In this document: positions 43,923 through 56,784 of the stretch, piece after piece
Position numbering within the stretch: the stretch's first letter is position 1
Layout: every line of letters begins with the position of its first letter
Position numbers and translations under genes: made by a program
Notes under the pieces: generated by a model
What the model saw: the letters and a program-made list of their open reading frames with translations, nothing else
What the model was told of the DNA's origin: nothing
The model's database searches: none
Assembly: GCA_000827325.1 (NCBI GenBank)
Contig: KN832881.1
Location: forward strand, 1,324,616 to 1,388,615
Direction: 5' to 3'
DNA length: 64,000 nucleotides
Origin: Oidiodendron maius Zn
Lineage: Eukaryota > Ascomycota > Leotiomycetes > Myxotrichaceae

Positions 43923-46002
43923 AGATATGCAGGTCGAGAGTAGTTAATCTCTAATACACAATAATGCTCGATGAATTTGTGCGAATGGTACAGTAACATT
44001 CGAAACCAGCTTCAGTCTAAACTCTAGAATTGTCATTGTTAGCAGCATTGTATCCATCACCAGCATGTAGGATATGCTTAGCAAATATCACGTGATAGAT
44101 ATAATCGTACAGTACTAGGTACTGCATTCGGCATTTTTACGATGACAGATACTGCAAACATCATGCTCAAGAAAGCTCAGTATCGAGAATAGGCCGAAAC
44201 TTGCACAAATCGGCATTCCGCTGATTAACCATATAGTACGCAGTAAGTCGTTCAGAACTCACGAAATAGCAAGAGTGATTATGTGGGCTAGTAGCTGGGC
44301 GGCAATCTTGCATGCAGAAGTCATAATGTTAAGTAAAACCTTTTTTTTTTGAAAGGTAAGTAGCCCGGTGTGCTTCCACTGCGCATAAATGCTGGGCTGG
44401 AGCTATGGTCTAAATAGAAGCGATCCACTTTGGACGTTTCGGACTGGATACAAGACGCTTAGGCGCGATCTAACTTTGTATAGAAGGCTACGAACGCTCT
44501 ATAACTGTTTAAACCCTGGGCTGGTAAATGTTAAAATTACGAAACGACTGGCACTTACACATTTTCTCTCTTTGACGAACCTTTCACAATCCCAAAAAAG
44601 CTGCACAGAAATGGGGACTTCAACATAATTCTAAGGTTAATGTTAAATGGGATGTAGCTAATGGCACGCATCCACATGCGTTCGCCCCGCTAGCTACGAA
44701 GACTGATGATGGAAGACGAATTGGAATTAGGGTATTTGGACTGAAAATGAACACTGGATTATTCGAAACAACGAATCAGCTGTTCTTCTAGCAAATATGC
44801 TACACGACCTATTAACTGGCCAGATTATCGGCAAAAGGTATACAGAGACAGTTTTCGAAAGTTTATTTTTCGAAGTGACGAATATAACGAAACGCAAAAT
44901 GTCCCTAACGGGGACGACTTTCAGCCTCAACCGCAGATTGGCCTACCATATAACGAAAAGTTCGTATCAGGCGATCCAACCAGGCAGCCAGAGACTAAGC
45001 CAGGAGGTGTCACAGTACAGGAACAGAAGGATGAAGAAATCAAGAAACCGAAGGATAAAGAAATCGAAATGACCGACTATGACTTTACCGAGACCTTGGA
45101 ATACAAGAGCTAACTTCAAAAGCTCTATAGAAAGTATTTGCTTCGCACCACCAAGATCTCCAGAGGTAAGGATGCAGGATAGACACGGGACGAAAATTAG
45201 GTAGAGACCGTTAAAGGATACGCCTCGAGATAGCTACTATCAAAAGGCGGTCGATGACGCTATTAGAGCAGCATGACTGTTTCGTAGTGGGAAACACCGC
45301 AATATAGCTCTTTTTAGGAGTTTCTCATCTTTCTAGTCGCGTGATTTCCATGCTCACCATGTTCTTAACAATTGCCGTCACGATGAAGCAGGAGCTCGAT
45401 CAAGCCTACACCGAAGGACGGATCTCAGCCACAGCATTGAACAAGGGACCATCTAAATACCGTACGCCAGTACGAAGACAATTCTCGGCTAATCAAAAAA
45501 ACATAGACTGAAGCTGGTTTCGAACTTTACTGTACCGAAACATAATTCTTCAATAGGATACCTAATCTATCAGTGCTTTCCATAATCAAGATATCAATAT
45601 CACTACAAGCTTTCGTGCATCCCAATTCCTTCGAATGTCCGTCTAGTTTGCTCACGTCTCGCTTTGGAGAGTATAATTCGGCGTCCATCAAGTAGAAGGA
45701 AATAAGGGTAGTTTATTACAAGTCTGGGGTAACGTCTGTCTCTCTCCTCGCCTTCTGACGTATTCGCTCGTCCCAAATTTAAATCCATACAGGTTCAGTA
45801 CTAGTATCGTGTAACTCCAAGCGCCTTGCCTTGCTGCCCCATTTGCGGTTTCTAGCTCGCGATCATTCTTGGTACGCAACTGAAAAAACAGATTGCCATC
45901 CTTGCACTGACAAAATCCAATCCGACGCTCAATACCACAATACGCTTTCTAGGTTAATAGACATGGATGCCCACTCTATTTCCAGCCCCAGGTCATCTAT
46001 TA
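43923..46002. other. gene-poor interval with decayed coding-like sequence
   Basis: No intact gene. Between about 44389 and 45500 the plus strand has broken coding-like stretches, for example LLTGQIIGKRYTETVFESLF (near 44800), then an acidic/Lys-rich stretch, then MKQELDQAYTEGRISATALN (near 45384). Stops and frame shifts separate them, so I suspect a transposon or pseudogene relic. No terminal repeats or transposase motifs are seen. A T10 run lies at about 44341-44350. Confidence 0.4.
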
Positions 46003-49000
46003 TTATGCCCTATCCCTTCCTCGCCTCCTAAAGAAATCCATTACTTTTCTTGCGGCTGAGGAGCTCCCAGCATGATCATTGTGTGCTGGCGCTCCCCAGC
46101 CAGTGTTCTCTTGCGGCTCATAAGCTTCGGTGAACTTCCTGTTGCTCTTCTGCAGGACGCCTCTCCCACTTGAGCCCGCCCTTCCAGCTTGTTTCCGCTC
46201 TTCATAGTCAGCAAACCCAGGCGGATATTGGCCTCGCTGATTGACCATGTTGTTCAGGCTGGTCTCGGACTCAGTTAGGGCCGATTGATCTTGGCGGAAG
46301 TCGAGAGGTGGAAGGAATTGTGGTGGCACGCCAGTCCGAGGACCCTGGGTTGGTTGTATCGGCTGTGAAATATGGCGTTGATGTTGGGGCGGGCTAGCAG
46401 CTGATGTTCCTCGTCGGTCATAAGCTTGGTCTACCTGGTATGAATCAGTTGTGCTGGCACTAACGTTTCGAGCCTGTTGGGCGTATTGCGGATTTGGGCG
46501 ATCGCGCTGGTTTCCATAACTGTCAGGACGCTGTTCGTTTTGCTGATCCGATTCCTTGCCAATGCCAATTGCCTTTAGGGAGAATCCGCCGGGAAGTAGC
46601 GAGAATCTCCTGGTTGGCTTGTCTTGAAGGGTGGTTTGGGAGCCGGTGATGCTACCGCTTCTCTTCTTACCAAATCCAAATGATATTGAACGGCGAGAGT
46701 CCATCGACATACGTGAATTGTCTGGATTGCCGACGGCTCCGGACATGCTGACCGGCGGATACTTTTTATTCAATTTTTCTTGCGTTGCCTCCTCATTATT
46801 TCGCTTCCCTCCAAATATCGAATTCGTCCGTCCAAAAATGCTGCCAATTGTGCTGGATCTCTTGTGACCCTTCACATCTGTCCCTGCTTCGAGGTCCGTA
46901 ACTCGGGCGAACTTGTTACGACCCTGGGTGACACTTGGTTGACCGAACTCAGGCTCATCTTGCATGATCGGAGCTGAAATATCGTATCCTCGCGTGGATT
47001 TGGGTTGTGACATGCGACCTTGCACATTTGTGCCAGCCACAGCGGGTGCAGCTGGCTGGCTGTAGGATCCACGATGTGGGAGAGCCCCAGATTTGCTTCT
47101 GTTAGATGCCATGGAGCCTCCGGTGGCAGGTCTTGCCATTGAAACCGGTGGCGCTCCATAACTGGCATCAGAGACAGCCCGGGGTGGTTCTCGTCCAGGT
47201 CGCGCTGGCGCGGACCCTTGTGGCCGTTGGGAACTTCCTGGTCGTCGCCCTTGGGAATATTGGGCATCTCTCGAGGTCGGGGGATCCTGGGGTAAAGGTT
47301 TTTCTGTGATAGGTCTCCTGGCTGCTGCCTGGCCATCTACAGGTCCCTGGCTTCCCGTAGGACCGCGTGTTCTCACCGGCGCTGAAGCTGTAGTCGATTC
47401 GCCACGTTGGGTCTGCGACCGCGGAGGAACATATTCGACCTGCACAGTTCTTCTCTTGTTATCTTTTGAAACTTTTTGATGCACATCCGCCGCCTCTTGA
47501 TCCACATTGCCATGCTTGTGGCTGAGATCTCCCACAACCGTGGGCGACTTGGCTTTCGATGGCTCTCTAACAGAGGCACTCCTCGCTAGCAGTGGAGCAT
47601 CAGGTTGATCTTTCCCTTCAATTGCGGTGCCTCCGATATCCCCCGATGGGGTTGCAGTACTTGTAATAGAGGCGACAACATGAGCATAGTCGCTCAGCCA
47701 GCTATGCCTCGCAACCTCGAAGAGATCCGCACGTTTCCTCGGATCGGGAACAAGTATCCGGCGGAGAAGATCGCGCGCGTGAGGGGTCACGTATTCCGGA
47801 AACGTCAAGGGAGTCGAGACGATGTATTTATAAAGCAGATTAATGTTATCACCTTCAGGATTGGCTGGGTCGTCATCAAAAGGGAGGTAACCTGCCAGCA
47901 TTGCATACTAAATAAAATCAGCCAAAATGCCTAGGAACTAATTAGAGATCTTACCAGAATAACCCCACAACTCCATACATCAACTTTGCGACCTGTGTAT
48001 AAAGAGTCGCTAACCACCAACTCTGGAGCTGCGTAGCAGGGACTGCCGCAGCTCGTCTGCATGAGGTCGCCTCGGCGGTGCCCGCTAGAGAGAATCTTGT
48101 CCAGCTCCATCCGCTTCACATATTCGCGGCTGGACAAGTTATACTCAATCTCATCGCCGAGTTCGTCTTTAGGATCAAACGTGTTCGCAAAGCCAAAATC
48201 AGTGATGATGATATTCCGGTTGCGATCAAGCAGTAGATTCTCCAGTTTTAGATCTCGATGGACAATGCCATTCTTGTGTAGGTACCCGACACCGGAGACT
48301 AACTGCGCGAACAATCGGCGAGCAGCGTTGTCCTTGAGGTATCGGTTATTTAGGATGTAGTCAAAAAGTTCTCCACCGGAAGCATACTCGAGAATGATGC
48401 CAATTTGCTTTTCTGTCTCAACCATCTCGTGCAGCCGGACAATATTGGCGTGTGAGATCGTTTCAAGGATGGCAATTTCACGGTATATCTTTGCTAACCT
48501 CGTGGGGTTTGTGCCAACGCTATCACGACGTATGAGCTTGATAGCAACCTACAGAGTTGTTAGTGGACTCGACGGACAAGATGTCTGCCAGCTTACTTGA
48601 ATACCACCTTCCTGCTTCCACCCCATCTTGACCTTGCCGAATTCACCTTCGCCTAGTGTATTCCCCAAGAAATAGTCCCCAAACTTCATGCTCTTCTCTG
48701 GCTTTGTTGACGAAGAATGGTCGTGCCGGCTCCGCGGCCCTCTTCCCCCATCTTCGACACCTTCAGCCCCGACGACGCTCAGTGTGCCAATTGGTGTGCT
48801 CGGCTGATGCGACGTTGGGGAAGATGGAATAGCTTCAGCCATACGAGCCTTTTCTCGATCGATATCAACTTCTGGCCTGCTAATAATTACGCGATTTATG
48901 ACCTCGCTACCCTCTCTTGAGAGTCCGGGTGTCGAGGGGCCTGTTGTTGGGGCAGGCCGACGTTCTTGGACGGCAGAGGCCGAGTTTGAACTTCTAGGCT

Positions 49001-49625
49001 CTCGACCACCACTCGGTCGGTGCGGGAGTGCCTCTCGCGGTGAGTCCGCCGCTCTCCGCCTGGAGCGGGCAGCGCTGGTGATGGGAGAGGCATCGTCCCC
49101 TTTATCCGCCCCATTGGCTTGTGTGTTGCCGTTGCTCCTTTGTCGATCCGTCCGATCCTGATGACCGTCTGCCGTCACCCTTGGTGAGCTTGCGGACTCA
49201 CTCGTGTAACCGGCCCTCTTCGTAGATCGCTCAGCGGCTCGAGTTGAAGACGTCCTCGGCGATACTACCGGCGGTACGCCGCGCTGATGATCTCCTGGAG
49301 CCATCACCGCAAATTCTGATGAAGCATCGGCCGCGACAGGGGACGCGTGATTCGAAGTTAAGCCGCGCGTAGCTACCACAGGGCCAGGGGCGCTGCCCGA
49401 TGGCGAATAATTCTGTGGTTGCTGAGGGCTATCATTCGCACCGGGTCGTCTGGCTGGCCTGCGCGAGGATGGCGCTGCGTTTGCCGGGGTCTGATTGTAA
49501 TAGGAATCCCTCGATTGGGGGGAGCCAGATGTGTAGGGCCGGTTGGATGAGGTGGCCACGATGGGTGAACGCGACCCAACTGATGTCGACTGGTGAGGAG
49601 CGGACTGCAATGTGGCCGACGACAT
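46003..49625 (-). CDS. KIN4-like serine/threonine protein kinase
   Basis: Minus-strand exons 48597-49625, 47955-48548 and 46003-47907 give 1175 residues. The first 315 or so residues are disordered and Ser/Pro/Arg-rich. The kinase domain begins at FGDYFLGNTLGEGEFGKVKMG and has VAIKLI (VAIK lysine), HRDLKLENLLLD (His440), DFGFANTFD (460-462) and TSCGSPCYAAPELV, so all catalytic residues are present. The activation segment is about 30 residues longer than usual between DFG and APE. A very long disordered tail ends with a basic RKVMDFFRRRGRDRA. The TSCGSPCYAAPE pattern and architecture fit the fungal KIN4/Frk1 (KfsA) group, which acts in spindle-position and septation control; other SNF1-like fungal kinases are the alternative. 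Both introns are 47-48 nt. Confidence 0.85.
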
Positions 49626-52600
49626 GTCTTCAAGGGGCGCGGGTTGGGAGAGCGGGAGATGTTCCAGGCGTGGATGACCAGCTGGCAGGCTCGGTTCAGC
49701 AACTGCTGCTGCTCGTGAAGGGAGGAGATGGTCGCCTCGATCAGCAATGCAGCAGGCCAGTCATCATTGCGCGCCGGGTAACGAAGGGGCGATGCTGTGC
49801 GCGGGAGGAGACTATTGTCACCCTTCGCCCAAGGAGGGTCGGTGGTTGCTGGGTCGTTCCTGGCGGTCGTAATTCGGGACGCGGATAAGGAGGCCGCCAA
49901 CTCAGGCAGGATGGGTTGGCAGCGCGGGTCCACGACGACGCGCTCGCGATGAAGGCGGAGATGGAGGAGGGTGGCAGAGATGAGGCGGAAGATGGAGAAT
50001 ACGTCGAGCAATGCTAGCTGGGCGGAGGAGATGGAGTCTGATCGAGGATGGATGGACTGGAGGTTGCAGTCTACAGTAATTTCCTTTTCGCGACTTTAGC
50101 GAGGCCTTGGGCGGAAAAGGGGAAGGCGGTGGATCGGTTGGGAATATCTGCCAGCCCGAATGGCAGCACCAGTCAAGTAGCAACTGCTGCGTAGTGCCGT
50201 AGTACGACGGACTATTCATACGACCACACAAGAAAGGCTACGGCCTGGTGGGATTCTCAGGCTGGCGACAGGAATAGCAGCAGGCCACCGCGCAGCGCCT
50301 ATACAATGCGTCGGCCTCGGTCGTCGACCACGAGCTCGAGAGGGCCTTGTTTCATCCGTACTCTCGGGCGGGAAGGTTGAGGCTGGAGTGGATTTTGCCC
50401 CAGGACCCTGTGACGACAGCCAGGAGGCGGCGCTGCTGGGCTGGAGAGCTAATATGGGAGATATAAACACGCTGCGTAGGTTCAATTGAGTCTCAAATTG
50501 TGCTGCAGAGACACCTTGGCAGGGAAGGAGAAGAGCAAATGACGACGGCCACAAAAGTCAGCGCCGAACACTATCTCTCGTGTCCCTTGCTGGCTTTCCT
50601 CTGCTCAGCTCCCCAGCATGAATTTCTTACATTGGCAATCTCGACGCGTCCGGCTCCCTTCGATCCTCGGTGGCCAGCACGCGGACGAATGGCATAAACA
50701 AAAAACATTGTTTCCGCGCATTGACGACCAAACGCAACCTCTGCCTAAGAAGGGCCGGTGCTGTCAGCTAGGTCTCTGGTGAGACACGTGCGTCGTGTTT
50801 GCTCCCTGTACACTGGTACCTCCTGTCCTAAAAGACGATCTTGCATTGACGGCGGAGATTGTGCATGCCCATCAGTCAATAAGCAATAACGCAACAGTCG
50901 GAAACTAGGCAAATGGGAGTCGCCAGTGGGCAATAGTAAGGATAAAGTGCAGGCAATAATGGGAGAAATGGCCAAGCAATACCAACGTCGTGACCATTTC
51001 CTGTCATTGTTGACGCCATTTCGGTTGGGTTCTCTCGGGGGTATTTGTTTCACCTCGTTGGCTTCCCCGTTTAGATGTTTCGCTGTGGGAACCCTTCTTT
51101 ATTACCTGCGTCTTAGGTAAGGAATGGCACATGCTGTAAGTACAGTACCCCCTATATGCTATATGCCGGTAGAAGGATATGTCGTATACTTCCTATCGTT
51201 TCCGCCAACTACAGGATCCTCGAGATGAAATATCTACGCTTCTCTGTGATGGATAGGGCACGGCAAGTGGGAACTGTAGTTTATGAGGCATATCTGCCAA
51301 AATTCGGGCTCTGGACTTCGCACTATACCGCTGGTCTCTCCTACAGCTCTCGTGTCAATCTCTGCTATGAGGTGCTGGACATCTCGACAACGGAATCTGC
51401 ACTTTGCGGAGTGCAGCTCAAGAGGCCGCCGTGCTTTGAAGGGACCATGACAACCATGTTACAGGTTATCTGGCACCGCTTATTATCGGCGACGATTTCT
51501 CGAAGCTGTTTCCTTAACCACATGACACTTTTTTCCTATAGACACACCACTATCCGTTAGCTTGTAGAGACCAAAGAGTCCTATGTCCGGTATGCTGTAC
51601 TTAATACCAAATCTTCTCACATCAAAAATCATTATATTTGCGACCCCATTCCACAGTGCAGGTTCTATGTTGGAACACATCTGTTTCAGCAGTGCAAGTC
51701 CTTGCAATATCGCCTCCCAACTGTCCCTGGGAGTATCTCTCGTCTTACTTCAACTTAAGGGGAATGGAATACTTTTGATTTTGCGTTATCGATATTGTGG
51801 AAGACTCGACATCTCAATCGACATCTCTTGCCAGAGTCAAAGACAGTGAATTTGATTTATGACGGGAGGTTCTGTAGTATTTCAAGAACACCACCACGGG
51901 TCTAATGTGCTCGGAACCTTATTACGGTGATGAAATTGAGAGCAAATCTCCAAGCGCACCGATAGTCTTTTGAAATCAATGGATCTCTCCCCGGTCAGAA
52001 TTGGCTGCAGCACCTACATGCTCCCTCGAGCCGGCAGCAGTTCAACGTAATGCAGCGGCGCAGAAGCCTGCTTGACGGTCAGAGACTTCTACGAAGGCGC
52101 CTGCACCTACCCAGCTATGCGACGTTGATGACAGGCCCATAGATCCTGTGCCTGGACCAAGATGCACCGCATGGGCCGGTAATGGCGGAGGCGGCTCTTT
52201 GCACTAAGGCACAAGAGCCGGAGCCATTCTTGACCGCTTCATACACGCAAGGTCATCCTGTCAAGCTCGACTTGACGTGCATGGCCAGGCCCGTGGGGGA
52301 GGTAAGCCAGAGGACCAGATGTTAGTTGTCTCATTACAAAAATACCCGGCCACTTGAGGCATTTGGGTTACGCACACAGGACAGCACAGCACTGGCCGAG
52401 GTATTGGTCAGCAATACAAGCCTCCCAGGTTGACGGCCGGATGGAAGACGGACGAGACAGTGATTCTTCCAAGGTGTTGAAAGTACGAACAAGAAAGTTC
52501 TCTAGGGCCAAAACCTACATTCTGTTCCCAGAGACTAGTCGACCAGCCAACAGAACCAGTTTTGCCGCTGCCGGGGTTCCAGCCTCCAGGGGTCGAAAGG

Positions 52601-55100
52601 ACGATGCTGATGCTCGGGGCCCATGAGCAATGCATGAAGGTGCGCCATGCGGAGATTGATTCCTGTACGGTCTTGCAGGCGCTCGCCGACATCAACTACG
52701 TGCTCCAACACCTGCCGACCCTGATGCTCTCAAGCCTCTACCACGTATGGCCAGGGTGATACTGTGGAACTCCCGGTCCCGCACCCGAGCTGCCAGTGGG
52801 AAGGGGCTCCGTCTACATGGCAAAGTAACCACGATGGAAAAACTGTAACGTCCCAGATCCAGTTCCTAGTCGACGATGCGCGATGAAGACTCTGCATCTT
52901 CCTCGGCCTCGGTAGCAAGGTGTTACACATGAAATGAAATCCCCAGCCCAAAGATGTTCCACTCTGGAGACTCGCAACGGCTCTCCAAGATATTTTCTAC
53001 TTTCTTCTCGTATCCCCGCCGCAACGCGGGGTTGTAGAAGCGTTGTACCTAGTATACAGCTTAGTACGAGGAACAGCACTGTGTCTACAGCAATTCCAAA
53101 TGTTCCCGTATTCCCCTCGGATCTCTCTGTATCCTGAACAACCCCACGCGCGAGATGACGATCAACAAATGGCGTTCTACAATTGTGGAGCCTCTCGGTC
53201 CGCGGCTCCACACCCAGATGCGCTGCACTGCACTGTACAAAAAGGCGCTCCGGTAGCAACCGCACGATCGCTGTCGCCGCCCATAGACATTGCCCGAGTC
53301 CGCTCAGCGGGTTGTGAGCGGGAGTGGGTAGCAGTATGTACAGGGCATTGCTGTGCAGGAACTGTGCGAGCTCTGCGCGCTGCACATCAATAAGCCTCTC
53401 GCACATGCGTGGCGTTTGGCACCCGGAGACGGATGTATATAGGGATGCGGGTGCGACGTGTACAGCGTGCATTTCGTCCCCGTCAGAGCCGGCGGGACCC
53501 GGAAGATGTGAAATTACCTACAGCAGCCATTGTTTAAGTGGCCCGTCGCAAGACGCACAAAATTTAGGAGGAAAGAGAAATGTATTGCAAAGAGGAAGGA
53601 GAGAAATAAGTGGTCGGCGACGGGGAGAGATGAGGAGCTGCAGTACAGCCGTGGTATCCCCAAGCCGTCGCCTCTCGTGACCAATCCAGGGTTGTGCTGT
53701 GTCTCGTACACTACAGTACGTACAGATATTCCTAGTAGAGTGCTACTGATCGTGGTCGACAGTAGCGGGGGATTTGCGCTAGCAGCGCAGGCAGCACTTA
53801 GGTACAGGAAGGTACATTGTGACCTACTGTACCTCGTACACCGCAGTACAATAAGCTTACCTTGGCCGCCCGGCCGCTCTGCTAGCCCTCGTGCCTTGCC
53901 TACCCACAAAACACGCAAAGTTATGCAGCCTGCAGGGGTTCAAACCGAAGCAGAACTCCATCTCCCCTGCTCAAAGGATCCCCCCCGCTCGCGTTCTGGG
54001 CAAACCAGCGGTCCGTGGCCATCTAAGTTCGAGGCCCTTCCGGCGGCCTTCATTATCGTCGTACAACAGGATACGGAAGCGAGGATACTTCAAGTAACCA
54101 TACGGCAAATTTTTGGGTCAGAGCGTTGCGTATTAGGCTCTTGAGAAAATTGAGCCCGGTGCGTGTGGGCGAGATAATTTGGATTCTCAATACAAAAGCC
54201 CACGTACCTCTCTACCTCTGTATCGTCAATGGCTTGCGATTTTCGATCTGTAGACTAGTTTAGCTGGTCCTACTCTCCAACCAACATGCTCCAGCAGCCC
54301 GTTGCGAGAAGAGGGGCGGCAAAACCCCGCAGCGCCTTTCCATGACGATTTCCTGCGTAGCTTCAACGTCCTGTCGAACCGTCTCTGGTCGCATGCAGGC
54401 AAGCTGTTGGCGGGCGAGAGGAAAGCGTCCTAAGGCGCGAAGGACAACTAGTAGTTTTTCAAAGCAACACGGCTCATCCTCGCAAGTAACTGCTTCTTTG
54501 GACTGGACCTTCACGTACTGTGCGGCAATGCAGATGGAGCGCAGGATATAAAGGTGGAAAATTCATCTATTGGTGATTATGTATCCTCCGATATCTATTC
54601 CTTATCAACCAACGCAGCGCGCGCGGGGAACAGCGATAGGGCAAAGGCACTCTTCTCCGGAACCGCATTGTGGAACTTGAGAATCTGGTCTGCCGAGCTA
54701 GGGAGCACACAAGGAGATGAGTGACGAGAGGAAGGAAAGAAAGAAGGAAAGAGAGAAAGAAAGAAATATTGAAAAGAAAGGAAGAGAAATGATAAAGGAA
54801 AGAAAAATCGTCAGTTTTAATGCGAGGAGGGGAATCTCTATCTCTTCCTGTCCCCCAAACCACGCGTATAGCAAGAAAGTAACTTTTTTGAATGCCGCAG
54901 GTGCTGTGCCCCCAGTATATTTCTTCCCTGTACATAGAAAGAAGTCGAGACATGCCCAGATATCGTACATCCAACCCAATTCGTCCGGCCTCGGAAATGC
55001 AGCGTACCAGTTAGCATACATAGCAAGTAGGAGCTGGAACCGTGAAATCATAAAAATTGTTGGCGGGAAGAAGGGTCAAGATCGTGGAGTTGATGCTGCA
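49626..55100. other. 5.5 kb gene-poor interval
   Basis: The longest stretch without a supportable gene. The left part is the 5' region of the kinase gene. Open frames such as 52813-53472 (minus, 219 codons) and 53530-54144 (plus, 204 codons) overlap other frames and have no recognisable domain, splice partners or typical composition. Between 53,700 and 53,850 GTAC-rich direct repeats occur, and a purine tract of GAAA/GGAA units occupies about 54728-54800. Confidence 0.5.
54728..54800 (+). repeat. GAAA/GGAA purine microsatellite
   Basis: An imperfect array of GGAAA, GAAA and GAGAAA units, almost pure purine on the plus strand, in the 3' flank of the GT2 gene. Confidence 0.75.
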
Positions 55101-56784
55101 CTAGCGTCCACGGTCTTTGCCTTTCTCTGCCGCTGCTGAACTAGAATCGGAATCTGAATCTGCCGAAGTATCATTCGTATCATGGGTATCGTAATGATCG
55201 TCACTAATTGAACCAGAATCACTCTCGGTGTCCTCGCTGCTCTCGGTATTGATGAGTTTCTCGGTAGCCAAAACAACGTCGTCGTTGTATCGGATGAGGC
55301 CTGGTTGGTTTCCAGGGGGCAGGGTGATGCTCTCACTTCGTCGAGCGCGTGGGCTCATGCGGTGGCTGTCATTGGCATCCCCATCTGCGCGACTACCCCA
55401 AGAAGTCTAAAGAGTTTAATTGGAATGTCTGGACACAAGGAAGAGAAGTGACTTACCATTCGAAGAGTGAGCCCTGCATACAACTTGATAAAGCCATGGA
55501 AATAGCCAAAAATAATCGAGACGGGGAGGAAGATAAGATCAGCAGGCTCCCGCATAAAGAGACCAACCAGCTTGATAACCTTGGAGAAGAGCATGAAAGA
55601 GAGTTGCAATCCGACCACAATATTTTGTTGCTCGGGCGACCAAGTGTCTGTGGCCTTGATGACCAAGAGGATGATAAGCGGGTCGAAGACAACAGACAGA
55701 GATGTGAATGTGGCAATATGTAGTGCATAGGTGGACCAGGGTTGTTGCCTGTTTGGCACGTAAGTAAGCGACAGATTATGCATATGTGATAAACTTACGT
55801 CCAGACATGTCTCTCAGTGAAGAGGCTCGTGTAGTTACTTCTCCAGTTGCTACGAGCCCAACGGGAGCACTGATACAGGAACTTGATGTTGTTCTCGAGA
55901 GTGGTCTCGATCTCGCACTCCTTGTTGTACTGGATCCAAGTCTTCCATTGGTTCGAGACAAGCCACCGGGTAACAAAATTATCATCGTCAGCGTTGAGTT
56001 GGAACTTTCCCCAGCGCTCGGTCTTGAAACCGTGGAGGAACAGAGGACTCTGGAGGATTTCGGATCGAAAGGCACATGTCCGTCCAGACATACAGGAAGT
56101 ACCGCCATCAACCCCATGGGTGGCAGAAATCTCAAAATTACGCCTCTCGATGTAGGCTGCACCAAGCCAGTTGTAAATCCTTGCGGAGATGGGGCCAGTC
56201 CTCGTCCGCTTGACTCGTTGGCAAGGGCCGACTCCACCTATCTTTGCGTCTTCAAATGGTGCCAGGAGCCAGGGTATTATGGTTCCGGGCCACGTGACAT
56301 CATCGTCAGCCATGATGATAAACGCTGTCCGGACCCTGGGAATAGCCTCGTAAACTTGAACCCGTTTGTTTGCAATTGGGACATGGAAAATGCGGACGGT
56401 CGATGCTTCCAGGGTCTTGACAAAGGTATTAAGACGGTCATATCTGTCTGTAGTCGTGACCAGAAGAAGCTCATATGGGTGGCAAGCGAGAATGCTTTGG
56501 AGAGATTCCCTCAGCTCTTCAAAATTGTTGTGTATAGTGGGAATTATTATAGTGACATCTTTGGACGTGTATGACGGCTTGGATGGAATTTTGTACGACT
56601 TGTAGAGCCAGTGACTGCCGGTATGAACCAGCAAACGGAAGTATCGGTAGAACCTACACGCCACACAATCAGTTACATTCAAACCAACAGTATAGGTCGA
56701 CGCCCATCAGCTGTTTGGCTTGCAGGCTTACCAAAGTATCAAGAAGGCCCATTGCCAGCTGTTGAAACTCGAGAAGGCCCCCAT
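55101..56784 (-). CDS. GT2 processive polysaccharide synthase, Cps1/hyaluronan-synthase-like
   Basis: Minus-strand exons 56732-56784, 55799-56653, 55457-55748 and 55101-55406 give 501 residues. A membrane segment (about 9-27, WQWAFLILWFYRYFRLLV) precedes the GT-A domain: DVTIIIPTIHN, UDP/Mn motif MADDD (134-136), acceptor DDD in LNADDDNFVTRW (240-242) and the processive QxxRW motif as QCSRW (279-283). A C-terminal membrane part follows (HIATFTSLSVVFDPLIILLV, then LQLSFMLFSKVIKLVGLF). These are hallmarks of chain-elongating GT2 synthases. Fungal relatives include Cryptococcus Cps1 and the hyphal-growth GT2 of plant pathogens; the polymer made here is not known. The last 50 residues are a strongly acidic Asp/Ser tail. 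Exon 1 is supported by TG|G splitting the Trp before FYRYF. Confidence 0.87.

Noticed and set aside
49373-50011. Minus-strand 212-codon frame overlapping the kinase N-terminus
   Set aside because: It lies out of frame over the kinase's Ser/Pro-rich coding region, where alternative frames stay open because of composition.
52813-53472. Minus-strand 219-codon frame in the gene-poor interval
   Set aside because: No domain, no conserved block and several overlapping open frames on the other strand; not supportable.
53530-54144. Plus-strand 204-codon frame
   Set aside because: It looks random in composition, crosses the GTAC repeat region and has no recognisable family.
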